From: Faecalibacterium sp. I4-3-84
GTDB taxonomy: Bacteria; Bacillota; Clostridia; Oscillospirales; Ruminococcaceae
Direction: 5' to 3'
NCBI RefSeq assembly: GCF_023347255.1
Contig: NZ_CP094466.1
Coordinates: 2,604,001 to 2,668,000 of the forward strand
DNA: 64,000 nt
The translations under genes were made by a program, and so were the position numbers. The notes under the pieces are model-generated. The model saw nothing but the letters and a program-made list of their open reading frames with translations. It ran no database searches and was not told the DNA's origin. Shown here piece after piece: positions 1 through 6,863 of the stretch (its first letter is position 1; each line of letters begins with the position of its first letter).

Positions 1-130
1 CTTTCTTTGTCTCCTCGTAATCTTCCAGCACGACGGCGGCAGCCTCATTCTGCCCGTCGATTGCCCGCCCGGAGGACAGGTCATCCGCAGCGACAAGGCG
101 CAGGATGGCGACGGCGCGCCGGAGGCTCAT
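1..130 (-). CDS. Unknown mobile-element protein, cut by window edge
   Basis: The reading frame starts at ATG 130 and runs off the left edge, leaving about 43 residues beginning MSLRRAVAILRLVAADD. Its start overlaps the stop of the preceding gene (ATGA), so the two are translationally coupled. An in-frame ATG 15 bases upstream is an alternative start. The visible part is Ala/Leu/Asp-rich and predicted helical, and I do not recognise a family. Its place as the last visible member of the minus-strand operon that also encodes an LPD11-like protein suggests a conjugative-element accessory protein. That is context only. Confidence 0.5.
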   Translation of the reverse strand, partial: MSLRRAVAILRLVAADDLSSGRAIDGQNEAAAVVLEDYEETKK

Positions 131-549
131 TTTCTTTCTTCCCATTCTGCGGACACCTCCCCGTCTTTGTAAAAGAGATTTGCACGACGCAGGCGGAACG
201 CCTCAAGAATGAGCGTGAAAGCAGTGTCGCAGGTGGCGTAGACCATCTCGAAACCGGGCATCTCCCATAGACCGGCATTATAGAAATTGGCAGCCAGCTC
301 GACGACGATGCGCTCATTCTGGCTTAAATTGAACGCCTCTTCTGCAGCCGTAAACATCATGTAGTCCTCACCAATGACGGCAATGCGGAGCTCCGGCCAG
401 CGCGTGAGCGCGGAGAGCAGATACAGGGACGCGCCCCAATACGGATTGATGCGCCCGGATTCGGGATTTACGATGTGAGGAATCCGCTGAAGCTCAGACA
501 GGAACGCGGCCTCGTGCTCCGGGCTTTTGTATGTGATATTGATTTCCAT
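127..549 (-). CDS. DUF6075-like mobile-element protein
   Basis: A 140-residue protein. The frame is open further upstream, but the ATG at 549 has a GGAGG 5 bases before it and the upstream extension is low-complexity Ser/Ala, so 549 is the chosen start. The sequence (MEINITYKSPEHEAAFL at the N-terminus, then GEDYMMFTAAEEAFNLS and a VVELAANFYNAG segment) resembles the DUF6075 proteins I associate with integrative elements of Clostridia, whose function is unknown. There is no signal peptide or membrane segment, so it is probably cytosolic. The match is from memory of family appearance and is tentative. The stop overlaps the next start. Confidence 0.6.
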   Translation of the reverse strand: MEINITYKSPEHEAAFLSELQRIPHIVNPESGRINPYWGASLYLLSALTRWPELRIAVIGEDYMMFTAAEEAFNLSQNERIVVELAANFYNAGLWEMPGFEMVYATCDTAFTLILEAFRLRRANLFYKDGEVSAEWEERK

Positions 550-559
550 GCGAGCCTCC

Positions 560-946
560 TTACATATCGACCGAAACAAAATGATAGGCGTACCAGCGAC
601 CGCGACGGCGGAAGAGCTTGACGCCGGTGGTGAAGAACTGCCCGCCGCAGCCCAGCTCGTCGAAAAGGCGGTAGGACCGGTACATCTTGAACCACAAGAG
701 AGCCCGCTCCTCGGAATAGTCGGCGGTGTAGTCGGGCAGCTCAACAAGCTCAACGAAAGAATCGAGCTCGTCGCGGACGATGTGGTAATCAGAATCCCGA
801 TTGACGTACTCCCGGATGTCGCGCTTGAGCTGAATGACGAACTCCTCGACGCGCTCGCTATGCACCGGACCGGGAAACCGCTCGAACATGAGCAGGTCAC
901 TGTACGCCTCCTTGAGGCTGTCGTAATCGTGAATATCGCGGGCCAT
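560..946 (-). CDS. Small acidic protein of unknown function
   Basis: A 128-residue protein starting MARDIHDYDSLKEAYSD. It is rich in Asp, Glu, Arg and Tyr and has no membrane segment. Its start overlaps the upstream stop as TAATG, the mark of tight coupling within the minus-strand operon. The C-terminus has a basic patch (KLFRRRGRWYAYHFV). I recognise no domain. Only 10 bases separate it from the next gene downstream, so it is very probably co-transcribed with the other small element genes. Confidence 0.65.
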   Translation of the reverse strand: MARDIHDYDSLKEAYSDLLMFERFPGPVHSERVEEFVIQLKRDIREYVNRDSDYHIVRDELDSFVELVELPDYTADYSEERALLWFKMYRSYRLFDELGCGGQFFTTGVKLFRRRGRWYAYHFVSVDM

Positions 947-1275
947 TAGGCTCCCTCCTTTGCTTCTCTTGCCTTGCGGAGCTCCTGCAGAAATTCGGGA
1001 AGCGGCAGGTGCTCAAGCTCATACTCCCGGCGCGCAGCCGGAGACAGACTATCGAGCCATGCCTGATGCTTTACTCGCTCCTGCTCGGCGCAGGCCCGGA
1101 TGCTGGCGAGAGCATCCGCAGGCGGATAGTCCTCGCTGACGTACCATGTGATTTTGCCCTCGACGGAGATGTGGGCGACCATCTTAAAATCGCCGTTCTC
1201 CATCACGGCGGAGTTACAGACCGTGACGCCGTTTCCGAGACAGCCGAGAAACAACTTGAAATTCTGGGTGGCCAT
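946..1275 (-). CDS. Unknown protein of mobile-element operon
   Basis: A 109-residue protein beginning MATQNFKLFLGCLGNG. The N-terminal half looks like a small beta-rich fold (VMENGDFKMVAHISVEGKI) and the C-terminal half is a charged helix ending in KAREAKEGA. It overlaps its neighbours by one base on each side, indicating one polycistronic message. Small proteins with this layout lie beside LPD-domain proteins in Clostridia elements, but I cannot assign a function. Confidence 0.65.
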   Translation of the reverse strand: MATQNFKLFLGCLGNGVTVCNSAVMENGDFKMVAHISVEGKITWYVSEDYPPADALASIRACAEQERVKHQAWLDSLSPAARREYELEHLPLPEFLQELRKAREAKEGA

Positions 1276-1814
1276 CAGTAAATCTCCTCCTCAAGCATCT
1301 TTTTGCTGAACCGCTCAATCTCCTCGAGAGAGGTCCACTCCGGCTTCTCGTCGTCGGAAAAGCTGTCCCACAGGATGCGCATTGCCTGAATATGATTCTC
1401 AACGCAGCAGCCCCAGAGGTACTTGCTGAAACGCGAGCCGCAGCCGAGGAAATACTTGCAGTCCTGAATACAGCGGCTCAAGAGCCTGTAACGAAACTCG
1501 GCATCAGAGCCGACAAGGTCGGTGGCGACGTTGCCGAAATAATGAAAGTCCGCGTCGCCAGCGAAGTAGAGCGTGACGCTGGCCTCGAGGCTGCGCGGCC
1601 AGCCGTCCGGGTACGGACGGGTCGAGCCGTCAGAGAAGTGGGTCATCGCGGTTGCGGTCACCCCGATGGCGGCCTCGTTCTCACGGGGACGGCAGAAGAA
1701 CGTGCGAATCTGGATGCGCTCGCACTCCATGGAACCAGCATTCCCGATACTGTCAGGGAACAGGGACACGGCCGGGTCATACCCGGCAGCTTTCAAACGC
1801 TCAAGAACAGTCAT
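1275..1814 (-). CDS. LPD11-like domain protein
   Basis: A 179-residue protein. The C-terminal 60 residues (FLGCGSRFSKYLWGCCVENH, then MRILWDSFSDDEKPEW and an EEIERFSKKMLEEE helix) match the pattern I know as LPD11, a large-polyvalent-protein-associated domain found on conjugative elements and phages. In that family an LWxSFP-like segment precedes a KPEW motif, as here. The N-terminal 100 residues are unassigned. LPD domains usually accompany nucleic-acid enzymes of mobile elements, but a direct role is not known. It ends one base inside the next gene. Confidence 0.7.
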   Translation of the reverse strand: MTVLERLKAAGYDPAVSLFPDSIGNAGSMECERIQIRTFFCRPRENEAAIGVTATAMTHFSDGSTRPYPDGWPRSLEASVTLYFAGDADFHYFGNVATDLVGSDAEFRYRLLSRCIQDCKYFLGCGSRFSKYLWGCCVENHIQAMRILWDSFSDDEKPEWTSLEEIERFSKKMLEEEIY

Positions 1815-1826
1815 CAGAAGAACCTC

Positions 1827-1934
1827 CTATTCAAACGTATACACATAGCCGTTGTACGGAAAGGCAGCGGCAGCGGCGGCCGCCCGGGCGACCTCCTCGG
1901 CCTTGACGAACCCGAAATACCTTACCTGCGTCAT
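1827..1934 (-). CDS. 35-residue peptide of unknown function
   Basis: A very short frame (start MTQVRYFGFVKAEE, end NGYVYTFE) with a run of seven alanines in the middle. The strong Shine-Dalgarno AGGAGGTG placed 6 bases before ATG 1934, and its position filling the gap between two operon genes, are the reasons to call it. It has no recognisable domain. Confidence 0.55.
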   Translation of the reverse strand: MTQVRYFGFVKAEEVARAAAAAAAFPYNGYVYTFE

Positions 1935-1947
1935 AACGCGCACCTCC

Positions 1948-2370
1948 TTAATCTCTGTTCTCACGCTTCCACATGAGAAAGTTCTGGTAATCATCTTGAC
2001 CCATCGAGACCGGCTTGCTCGTGTTGATGAAGTCGGGGCAACCGAAGCAGACGAGCTCGTCGGGGTTGCTGCGGGTCTGCGTCAGAACCTTGGCCGGGAC
2101 ACCGGCCATCTGGAACTTTTCGGACGGGACGCCCGGAACCTCGATGCGCCGGAGCAGCATATTGAAGTCGTAGTACCAGTCGAGATTCATGTACCGCTCC
2201 TCGCTGTCCGTGCCCTCGATTTTCTTGATGTACTCGGCCAGAGCCCCGCGAACATCCAGACGAACCGGAGCGACGCTGTCGTCATAGCTGTCGTAGAGGG
2301 TGATGGTCTCGGCCTTGCCGAAACGAACGGTGAGGGCGGCAACGCTGCCGGTGTACTTGTAGAGCTCCAT
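1948..2370 (-). CDS. Unknown protein of mobile-element operon
   Basis: A 140-residue protein starting MELYKYTGSVAALTVRFG. It is a soluble, mixed alpha/beta protein with an acidic central region and a Cys-Phe-Gly-Cys pair (VCFGCPDF) near residue 110. The start is set by AGGAGG 6 bases upstream, and a hyphenated palindrome (ACCC-N5-GGGT) directly abuts that Shine-Dalgarno. I do not recognise the family. It sits between the 35-residue peptide and a 52-residue gene in the same operon. Confidence 0.6.
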   Translation of the reverse strand: MELYKYTGSVAALTVRFGKAETITLYDSYDDSVAPVRLDVRGALAEYIKKIEGTDSEERYMNLDWYYDFNMLLRRIEVPGVPSEKFQMAGVPAKVLTQTRSNPDELVCFGCPDFINTSKPVSMGQDDYQNFLMWKRENRD

Positions 2371-2381
2371 AAAAACCTCCT

Positions 2382-2426
2382 ACCCGAAACGGGTCTTGCT
2401 GCTTGCTTAACGTCCCTAAAAGGGAC
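2382..2426 (-). promoter_or_regulatory. Two short palindromes upstream of the 140-residue gene
   Basis: Two hyphenated palindromes lie in the 75-base gap: ACCCGAAACGGGT (2382-2394), touching the ribosome binding site, and GTCCCTAAAAGGGAC (2412-2426). The same pair, in the same order and spacing style, occurs upstream of the 49-residue gene (2782-2794 and 2823-2837). No good sigma-A promoter is visible here, so these may be operator sites or small RNA hairpins acting on translation. Confidence 0.5.
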
Positions 2427-2444
2427 ACACGAAAGCAAAAAAAA

Positions 2445-2603
2445 TTAAGCGACCTCAACCATACCGGCCAGACCGTAGAGGAGCTCGTGGTCCTCAAAGG
2501 AGATGCGCTCTTCCTCGAATGCGCGGTCAATCTGCCAGTAGCACTCGTCGCGGTCGTTCTCGGTCTTGATGGCGGCAATGGATTTCACGATTTTCTTGAA
2601 CAT
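2445..2603 (-). CDS. 52-residue protein of unknown function
   Basis: Starts MFKKIVKSIAAIKTENDRD. An upstream in-frame extension exists, but GGAGG lies 8 bases before ATG 2603, so that start is preferred. The peptide is mostly helical, with an acidic centre (FEEERISFEDHELLYG), and reads like a small helical adaptor or DNA-mimic-sized protein. No family is recognised. It follows the 49-residue gene by 14 bases. Confidence 0.6.
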   Translation of the reverse strand: MFKKIVKSIAAIKTENDRDECYWQIDRAFEEERISFEDHELLYGLAGMVEVA

Positions 2604-2617
2604 CTTGAGCACCTCCA

Positions 2618-2767
2618 TTAACCAGCGTAAGCGAGAACACAAAGGAAGTTGTCCTTCTGGGATGCTCTCTCGACAAACTTGTCGCGGGCGGCAGCAGTCT
2701 TGAAAGACTTGCGCTTGGTGACGACTTCGTCGCGCTTGTTTACTTCCTGATAGGTCACTTCAAACAT
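2618..2767 (-). CDS. 49-residue basic protein, first gene of operon
   Basis: Starts MFEVTYQEVNKRDEVVTKRK and ends NFLCVLAYAG. It has GGAGG 8 bases before the ATG and is the first gene after the promoter at 2817-2845. The arginine- and lysine-rich centre (KSFKTAAARDKFVERA) is compatible with nucleic-acid binding. A protein of this kind could recognise the palindromes around its own promoter, but that is inference. No family is recognised. Confidence 0.6.
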   Translation of the reverse strand: MFEVTYQEVNKRDEVVTKRKSFKTAAARDKFVERASQKDNFLCVLAYAG

Positions 2768-2816
2768 CTTTTTGTCCTCCTACCCGTTTTGGGTCATAGC
2801 GTTTTCTTGTACCCTC

Positions 2817-2845
2817 ATTATAGACCCTAAAAGGGACAATGTCAA
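2817..2845 (-). promoter_or_regulatory. Sigma-A promoter with palindromic operator in spacer
   Basis: On the minus strand TTGACA (2840-2845) and TATAAT (2817-2822) are both perfect and exactly 17 bases apart. The spacer contains GTCCCTTTTAGGGTC (2823-2837), a near-perfect palindrome whose relatives recur at 2412-2426, 2382-2394 and 2782-2794. A repressor bound in the spacer would block polymerase, so this is probably a regulated promoter driving the minus-strand element operon. Confidence 0.85.
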
Positions 2846-2958
2846 GTAAAATCTGGCAATTTGTGGCAAAAAGTTTTCAAGAATGACGCTTTTTGCGGCA
2901 TTATGCACGAAACGGCGGCAGAACAGAAAGAAAGCAGGAGCCCGGAGGTCCCCGCTGA

Positions 2959-3744
2959 TATAGTTATCCTGTTTATCCTAATGAATTTGACCACAACAAT
3001 TACAAGCACAAGGATTTTCCGCTGCTGAGCGAGAAATCGCACTTCACCGATGATACCGTCATGACCGCTGCGGTGGCACGGGGATTGATTGCAGGTAAGG
3101 GCATCCCGGAGAGAACATTTGAAGAAACAAAGAGCGAGATGCGCATTTGGGGAGAAACATACCCTCATGCCGGTTACGGCGGGATGTTCCGCCGGTGGCT
3201 GCACGCAGAAAATCCGAATCCCTATGGCAGTTTCGGTAACGGCTCGGCTATGCGGGTGTCGGCAGCGGGCTGGCTGTTCGACACGCTGGACAAAACATTG
3301 GAAATGGCAAAAGTGACCGCTGAAGTCACCCACAACCACCCGGAGGGCATCAAAGGCGCGCAGGCCACGGCGACAGCGATTTTTCTGGCACGCACCGGTC
3401 ACAGCAAGCCGGAGATCAAGCGGTATGTGGAGCAGACCTTCGGTTATGACCTGAACCGTACCTGCGATGAAATTCGGCCGACCTATCATCATGTGGAGAC
3501 CTGTCAGGAAACTGTGCCGGAAGCAATCATTGCTTTTCTGGAAAGCGTCAGTTTTGAGGATGCACTTCGCAATGCGGTCTCTCTGGGCGGCGACAGCGAC
3601 ACCCTTGCCTGCATCACCGGCGGCATTGCCGAAGCTTTTTACGGGATGCCGCAGGAACTGCGGGACGAGACTTTGAAACGTCTGCCGGAGGATATCCGGG
3701 AAGCATATGAACTGTTGTGCTTCATGATTGCCAAGATGATATAA
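2959..3744 (+). pseudogene. ADP-ribosylglycohydrolase, 5' truncated
   Basis: The frame encodes an ADP-ribosylglycohydrolase (DraG/ARH type), which removes ADP-ribose from proteins using two Mg ions. The Mg-binding motif FTDDTVMT is encoded at about 3040-3065, and a second acidic motif GGDSDTLACI near 3590-3620. The first ATG in frame (3061) lies after FTDD, so translation from it would lose the catalytic motif. Upstream in frame there is only a stop at 2956. The usual N-terminal GAIxGDxxGS block is absent. About 15-20 N-terminal residues were probably lost at a junction near 2960. The rest of the protein is intact. Confidence 0.75.
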
Positions 3745-3815
3745 AATGCGATGATGTGACTGAATTTTGAAAAGATTGCATAGGATTTTATAAAAGTATT
3801 ATTCTTTCATGAACT

Positions 3816-3858
3816 TTAGCACTCTTCTGTTGACACTGCTAATGAACGGTGCTATAAC
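3816..3858 (+). promoter_or_regulatory. CIRCE operator overlapping hsp20 promoter
   Basis: TTAGCACTC (3816-3824), 9 bases, then CACTGCTAA (3834-3842) matches the CIRCE inverted repeat TTAGCACTC-N9-GAGTGCTAA at 16 of 18 arm positions. CIRCE is the HrcA repressor site. A consensus promoter overlaps it: TTGACA (3830-3835), 17-base spacer, TATAAC (3853-3858). Repressor and polymerase cannot bind together, so hsp20 should be induced by heat or misfolding stress. An almost identical arrangement occurs at 31885-31927. Confidence 0.85.
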
Positions 3859-3865
3859 AGTGGCG

Positions 3866-3977
3866 TGCTCAGGAGGAAGGGCAAAAGGAGAACCGCAAGG
3901 CTCCCCGGAAAGCCTTTCCGAGTGGACGCTTCAGATTTTTTGCCCCGACCCGAACGCCGGGATTGGAGGAATGATTT
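3866..3977 (+). promoter_or_regulatory. Conserved hsp20 5' leader, possible RNA thermometer
   Basis: About 110 bases separate the predicted +1 from the hsp20 start. Blocks in this leader are shared with the second hsp20 copy: GTGGCGTGCTCAGGAG, GAACCGCAAGGCTCC (can form a GGAG/CTCC hairpin) and CCCGACCCGAACGCCGGG, a hairpin ending just before the GGAGG ribosome site. Conservation between paralogues, and a hairpin that could occlude the ribosome site, fit a thermosensor like those of other small heat shock genes. No folding was computed. Confidence 0.45.
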
Positions 3978-4442
3978 ATGCTTATGCCGACTGTTTTCCA
4001 TGAAAACCTGTTCGATGATTTCTTCGATCCGTTTTGGAATGACGCTGCACTGGAACGTGCTATGAACCGTGAGGCTCGTGGCGCCTTTGGTAAGCGTGGT
4101 GCAAACATGATGAAGACCGATGTCAAACAGACGGACAACGGCTACGAAGTAGCGGTTGACCTGCCGGGCTGCAAGAAGGAAGACGTCCAGATGGATCTGA
4201 ACGACGGCTACCTGACCATTCAGGCAGTGCGCAGCCACAGCAGCGACGAAAAGGATAAGAAGGGCCGCTATCTGCGGCGCGAATCCTTCTCCGGCACCTG
4301 CGCGCGCAGTTTCTACGTGGGCGATGTGAAGAAGGAAGACATCCACGCAAAGTTCGAGGATGGTGTCCTGCACATCGAGCTGCCTGCTCCTCAGCAGACG
4401 AAGGCTTTGCCTGAGAACCCGAATCTGATTGCAATCGAGTAA
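3978..4442 (+). CDS. Small heat shock protein (Hsp20 / alpha-crystallin)
   Basis: A 154-residue ATP-independent chaperone that holds unfolding proteins in the cytosol. The alpha-crystallin domain spans about residues 45-140: start MMKTDVKQTDNGYEVAVDLP, the GCKKEDVQ beta strand, SFSGTCARSFYVG, and VKKEDIHAKFEDGVLHIELP near the end. A C-terminal NLIAIE supplies the I-x-I type oligomerisation tail. The N-terminus FHENLFDDFFDPFW is typical of Clostridia Hsp20. The start ATG 3978 is placed 8 bases after GGAGG. It is 80-90% similar by eye to the copy at 32048. Confidence 0.95.
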   Translation: MLMPTVFHENLFDDFFDPFWNDAALERAMNREARGAFGKRGANMMKTDVKQTDNGYEVAVDLPGCKKEDVQMDLNDGYLTIQAVRSHSSDEKDKKGRYLRRESFSGTCARSFYVGDVKKEDIHAKFEDGVLHIELPAPQQTKALPENPNLIAIE

Positions 4443-4455
4443 AACGCCGGTCGTG

Positions 4456-4562
4456 TGCGCCAAGGCACAACGCACATAAAGTGGCCCCGGAGAGCTGTAA
4501 CAAGCCCTCCGGGGCCATTTTTGTTTCGCTATCTTTTCCGCAAGGGAAAAACATGGTATACT
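4456..4562 (+). repeat. Terminator-promoter module, copy A
   Basis: A dispersed intergenic module. It starts TGCGCCAAGGCACAACGC and contains a strong intrinsic terminator: GGCCCCGGAG...CTCCGGGGCC at 4483-4516, then ATTTTTG. It ends with a promoter-like TTTTCC (4534-4539), 17-base spacer, TATACT (4557-4562). Close copies lie at 6697-6805 and 39930-40030, and a diverged terminator at 32561. Each copy ends one gene and starts the next. Confidence 0.8.
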
Positions 4563-4600
4563 GAGAACAGCAACTTCAGAATTTATGGAGGTACTTCACT

Positions 4601-4696
4601 ATGGAATACAAACGCTTTGGCGGTAAGCTCCTTGTCCGCATCGACAAAGATGAGGAAATCGGTGAAACAAATTTGACTTTAGGGGGACAAAGATGA
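4601..4696 (+). pseudogene. N-terminal remnant of a PPC/DUF296 protein
   Basis: A 31-codon frame with GGAGGT upstream encodes MEYKRFGGKLLVRIDKDEEI and then stops. This matches the conserved first residues of PPC (DUF296) domain proteins, which usually run to about 140 residues. The rest has been replaced by the YitT gene, whose ATG overlaps this stop (ATGA). The remnant may still act as a leader peptide that couples translation into yitT. The family assignment rests on 20 residues only. Confidence 0.5.
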
Positions 4697-5550
4697 GTGA
4701 TGTAAAAGGAAAGACCGGCGCAGTCCTGAGGGAGACGGCAGTCCTGACCGGGGCGGTGGCGATCATTGCGGCGGGCGTTTTCTTTTTTCTGGTGCCGAGC
4801 CATACATCCGTCAGCAGCATTTCCGGCCTTGGCATCGTGCTGTCCAATTTTGTGCCGCTGCCCTTGTCGGTCATTACGATGATCCTGAACGTCGTGCTTC
4901 TCATCATCGGGTTCTTTACCTGCGGCAGAGAATTTGGCGCAAAGACCGTATACACCAGTGTGCTGCTGCCGGTGTTTCTGGGGCTGTTTGAAAAGCTGTT
5001 CCCGGAGTTCGGCTCGATGACCGGCAGTCAGGAGCTGGACGTGCTGTGCTATATTCTGGTGGTCAGCATCGGGCTGAGTATTTTGTTCAACCGCAATGCA
5101 TCCTCCGGCGGGCTGGATATCGTGGCAAAGATCATGAACAAGTACCTGCACATGGAATTGGGAAAAGCCATGTCTCTGTCGGGAATGTGTGTGGCGCTTT
5201 CCGCGGCCCTGGTTTACGATAAAAAGACCGTGGTGCTGAGTATCCTCGGTACTTACTTCAACGGCATCGTGCTGGACCATTTCATCTTTGATAACAGCAT
5301 CAAACGCCGAGTCTGCATCATCACCGAAAAAGAGGAGGCGCTGCGTCAGTTCATCCTCCATGACCTGCACAGCGGTGCGACCATGTACGAGGCCATCGGT
5401 GCATACAATCTGGAAAAGCACAACGAGATCATTACCATCGTGGACAAGAGCGAATATCAGAAGCTGATGAACTTTATCAACCGGGAAGACCCCAAGGCTT
5501 TTGTTACCATTTACAATGTGTCCAGCATGCAGTATCAGCCCAAGATCTGA
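4693..5550 (+). CDS. YitT family membrane protein
   Basis: A 285-residue integral membrane protein. The first 200 residues carry about five hydrophobic segments (for example VAIIAAGVFFFLV, MILNVVLLIIGFF, LGLSILF-type stretches) of the YitT/DUF161 fold, with the conserved NRNASSGGLDIVAKI loop near residue 135. The last 80 residues form the cytosolic DUF2179 domain (RRVCIITEKEEALRQFI), a ferredoxin-like module that may bind a small ligand. The transport function of the family is unproven. The start overlaps the upstream 31-codon remnant, and the promoter TTTTCC-17-TATACT lies about 130 bases upstream. Confidence 0.9.
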   Translation: MSDVKGKTGAVLRETAVLTGAVAIIAAGVFFFLVPSHTSVSSISGLGIVLSNFVPLPLSVITMILNVVLLIIGFFTCGREFGAKTVYTSVLLPVFLGLFEKLFPEFGSMTGSQELDVLCYILVVSIGLSILFNRNASSGGLDIVAKIMNKYLHMELGKAMSLSGMCVALSAALVYDKKTVVLSILGTYFNGIVLDHFIFDNSIKRRVCIITEKEEALRQFILHDLHSGATMYEAIGAYNLEKHNEIITIVDKSEYQKLMNFINREDPKAFVTIYNVSSMQYQPKI

Positions 5551-5563
5551 TCGGCGGAGAGCT

Positions 5564-5600
5564 GCCGCAAAGGGCGGGCCTTTTGCGGCTTGCTCTTTGC
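5564..5600 (+). terminator. Intrinsic terminator after yitT
   Basis: GCCGCAAA (5564-5571) pairs with TTTTGCGGC (5581-5589) around a GC-rich loop, followed by a broken T tract TTGCTCTTTG. It lies 14 bases after the YitT stop and before the promoter of the next gene. Confidence 0.6.
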
Positions 5601-5656
5601 CATAGCTGCGTGGTATACTCCGTTCGGAAAGATCAAAGCGCGTGGAGGTAAAAAGC

Positions 5657-6691
5657 ATGCTGACCTATACCTATGTTTCAGAGGGAACGTTTGCCCTGAT
5701 GGAAAAACCAAAGCCGGTGCTGCAGCACGAGCGGGACGCCATTGTAAAGGTGACCCTTGCCAGCATCTGCTCCAGCGACCTGCACATCAAGCACGGCAGC
5801 GTGCCCCGGGCGGTGCCCGGCATCACGGTAGGGCACGAGATGGTGGGCATCGTGGAAGAAGTGGGCAGTGCGGTGACCAATGTGAAACCCGGCGACCGGG
5901 TGACGGTGAACGTGGAGACCTTCTGCGGAGAGTGCTTTTTCTGCAAAAAAGGCTTTGTGAACAACTGCACCGATCAAAACGGCGGCTGGGCGCTGGGCTG
6001 CCGCATCGACGGCGGGCAGGCCGAGTATGTCCGGGTGCCCTTTGCGGATCAGGGACTGAACAAGATCCCTGACGGCGTTACCGATCGGCAGGCGCTGCTG
6101 GTGGGCGATGTGCTGGCCACCGGCTTTTGGGCGGCACGCATCTCGGAAATCACCCCCGAGGATACCGTGCTGATCCTCGGTGCAGGGCCGACCGGCATCT
6201 GCACGCTGCTGTGCGTCATGCTGCACAGCCCCAAGCGCATCATCGTCTGTGAAAAGGACGCAAGCCGCCTGCAGTTCATCCGTCGGCACTACCCGCAGGT
6301 GCTTACCGTGCAGCCGGAGGACTGCGCCGCCTTTGTGCGTGCCCACAGCGACCACGGCGGGGCCGATGTGGTGCTGGAGGTGGCAGGGGCAGATTCCACC
6401 TTCCGGCTGGCATGGGAGTGTGCACGGCCCAACGCCGTTGTGACGGTGGTGGCGCTGTACGATAAGGCACAGACCCTGCCGCTGCCGGAAATGTACGGCA
6501 AAAACCTCACCTTTAAGACCGGCGGCGTGGACGGCTGCGATTGTGAAGAAACGCTGCGTCTCATCGCAGAAGGCAAGATCGATACCGAACCGCTCATCAC
6601 CCACACCTACCCCCTGCGCCGGATCGCAGAGGGCTACGAGCTGTTTGAAAAGAAACGGGACGGCGTGATCAAGGTGGCAGTGGAGTGCTGA
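5657..6691 (+). CDS. Zinc-dependent alcohol dehydrogenase family protein
   Basis: A 344-residue medium-chain dehydrogenase/reductase acting on an unknown alcohol or polyol with NAD(P). GTG 5642 is an alternative start, but GGAGGT sits between the two and serves ATG 5657. Catalytic zinc ligands are visible (CSSDLHI Cys near residue 36, GHEMVGIVEEVG His-Glu near 60). The structural zinc lobe has its cysteines in CGECFFCKKGFVNNC. The Rossmann motif GAGPTG is near residue 175. The small N-terminal GXGXXG spacing suggests NAD(H). It stands alone between two terminators, so it is monocistronic. Confidence 0.9.
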   Translation: MLTYTYVSEGTFALMEKPKPVLQHERDAIVKVTLASICSSDLHIKHGSVPRAVPGITVGHEMVGIVEEVGSAVTNVKPGDRVTVNVETFCGECFFCKKGFVNNCTDQNGGWALGCRIDGGQAEYVRVPFADQGLNKIPDGVTDRQALLVGDVLATGFWAARISEITPEDTVLILGAGPTGICTLLCVMLHSPKRIIVCEKDASRLQFIRRHYPQVLTVQPEDCAAFVRAHSDHGGADVVLEVAGADSTFRLAWECARPNAVVTVVALYDKAQTLPLPEMYGKNLTFKTGGVDGCDCEETLRLIAEGKIDTEPLITHTYPLRRIAEGYELFEKKRDGVIKVAVEC

Positions 6692-6696
6692 CGGTC

Positions 6697-6805
6697 TGCG
6701 CCAAGGCACAACGCACATAAAGTGGCCCCGGAGAGCTGTAACAAGCCCTCCGGGGCCATTTTTGTTTCCCGACATCTTTTCCGCAGCGGCAAGGCGTGGT
6801 AGAAT
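6697..6805 (+). repeat. Terminator-promoter module, copy B
   Basis: Near-identical to copy A at 4456: the TGCGCCAAGGCACAACGC lead-in, hairpin GGCCCCGGAG...CTCCGGGGCC (6724-6757) with ATTTTTG, then TTTTCC (6777-6782), 17 bases, TAGAAT (6800-6805). It terminates the alcohol dehydrogenase and probably starts adenine deaminase transcription. Confidence 0.8.
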
Positions 6806-6863
6806 AATGGCAGAACCAATCCACAGGTGAGAAAATCGAACTTCAGAGAGAGGAGATATTTCT

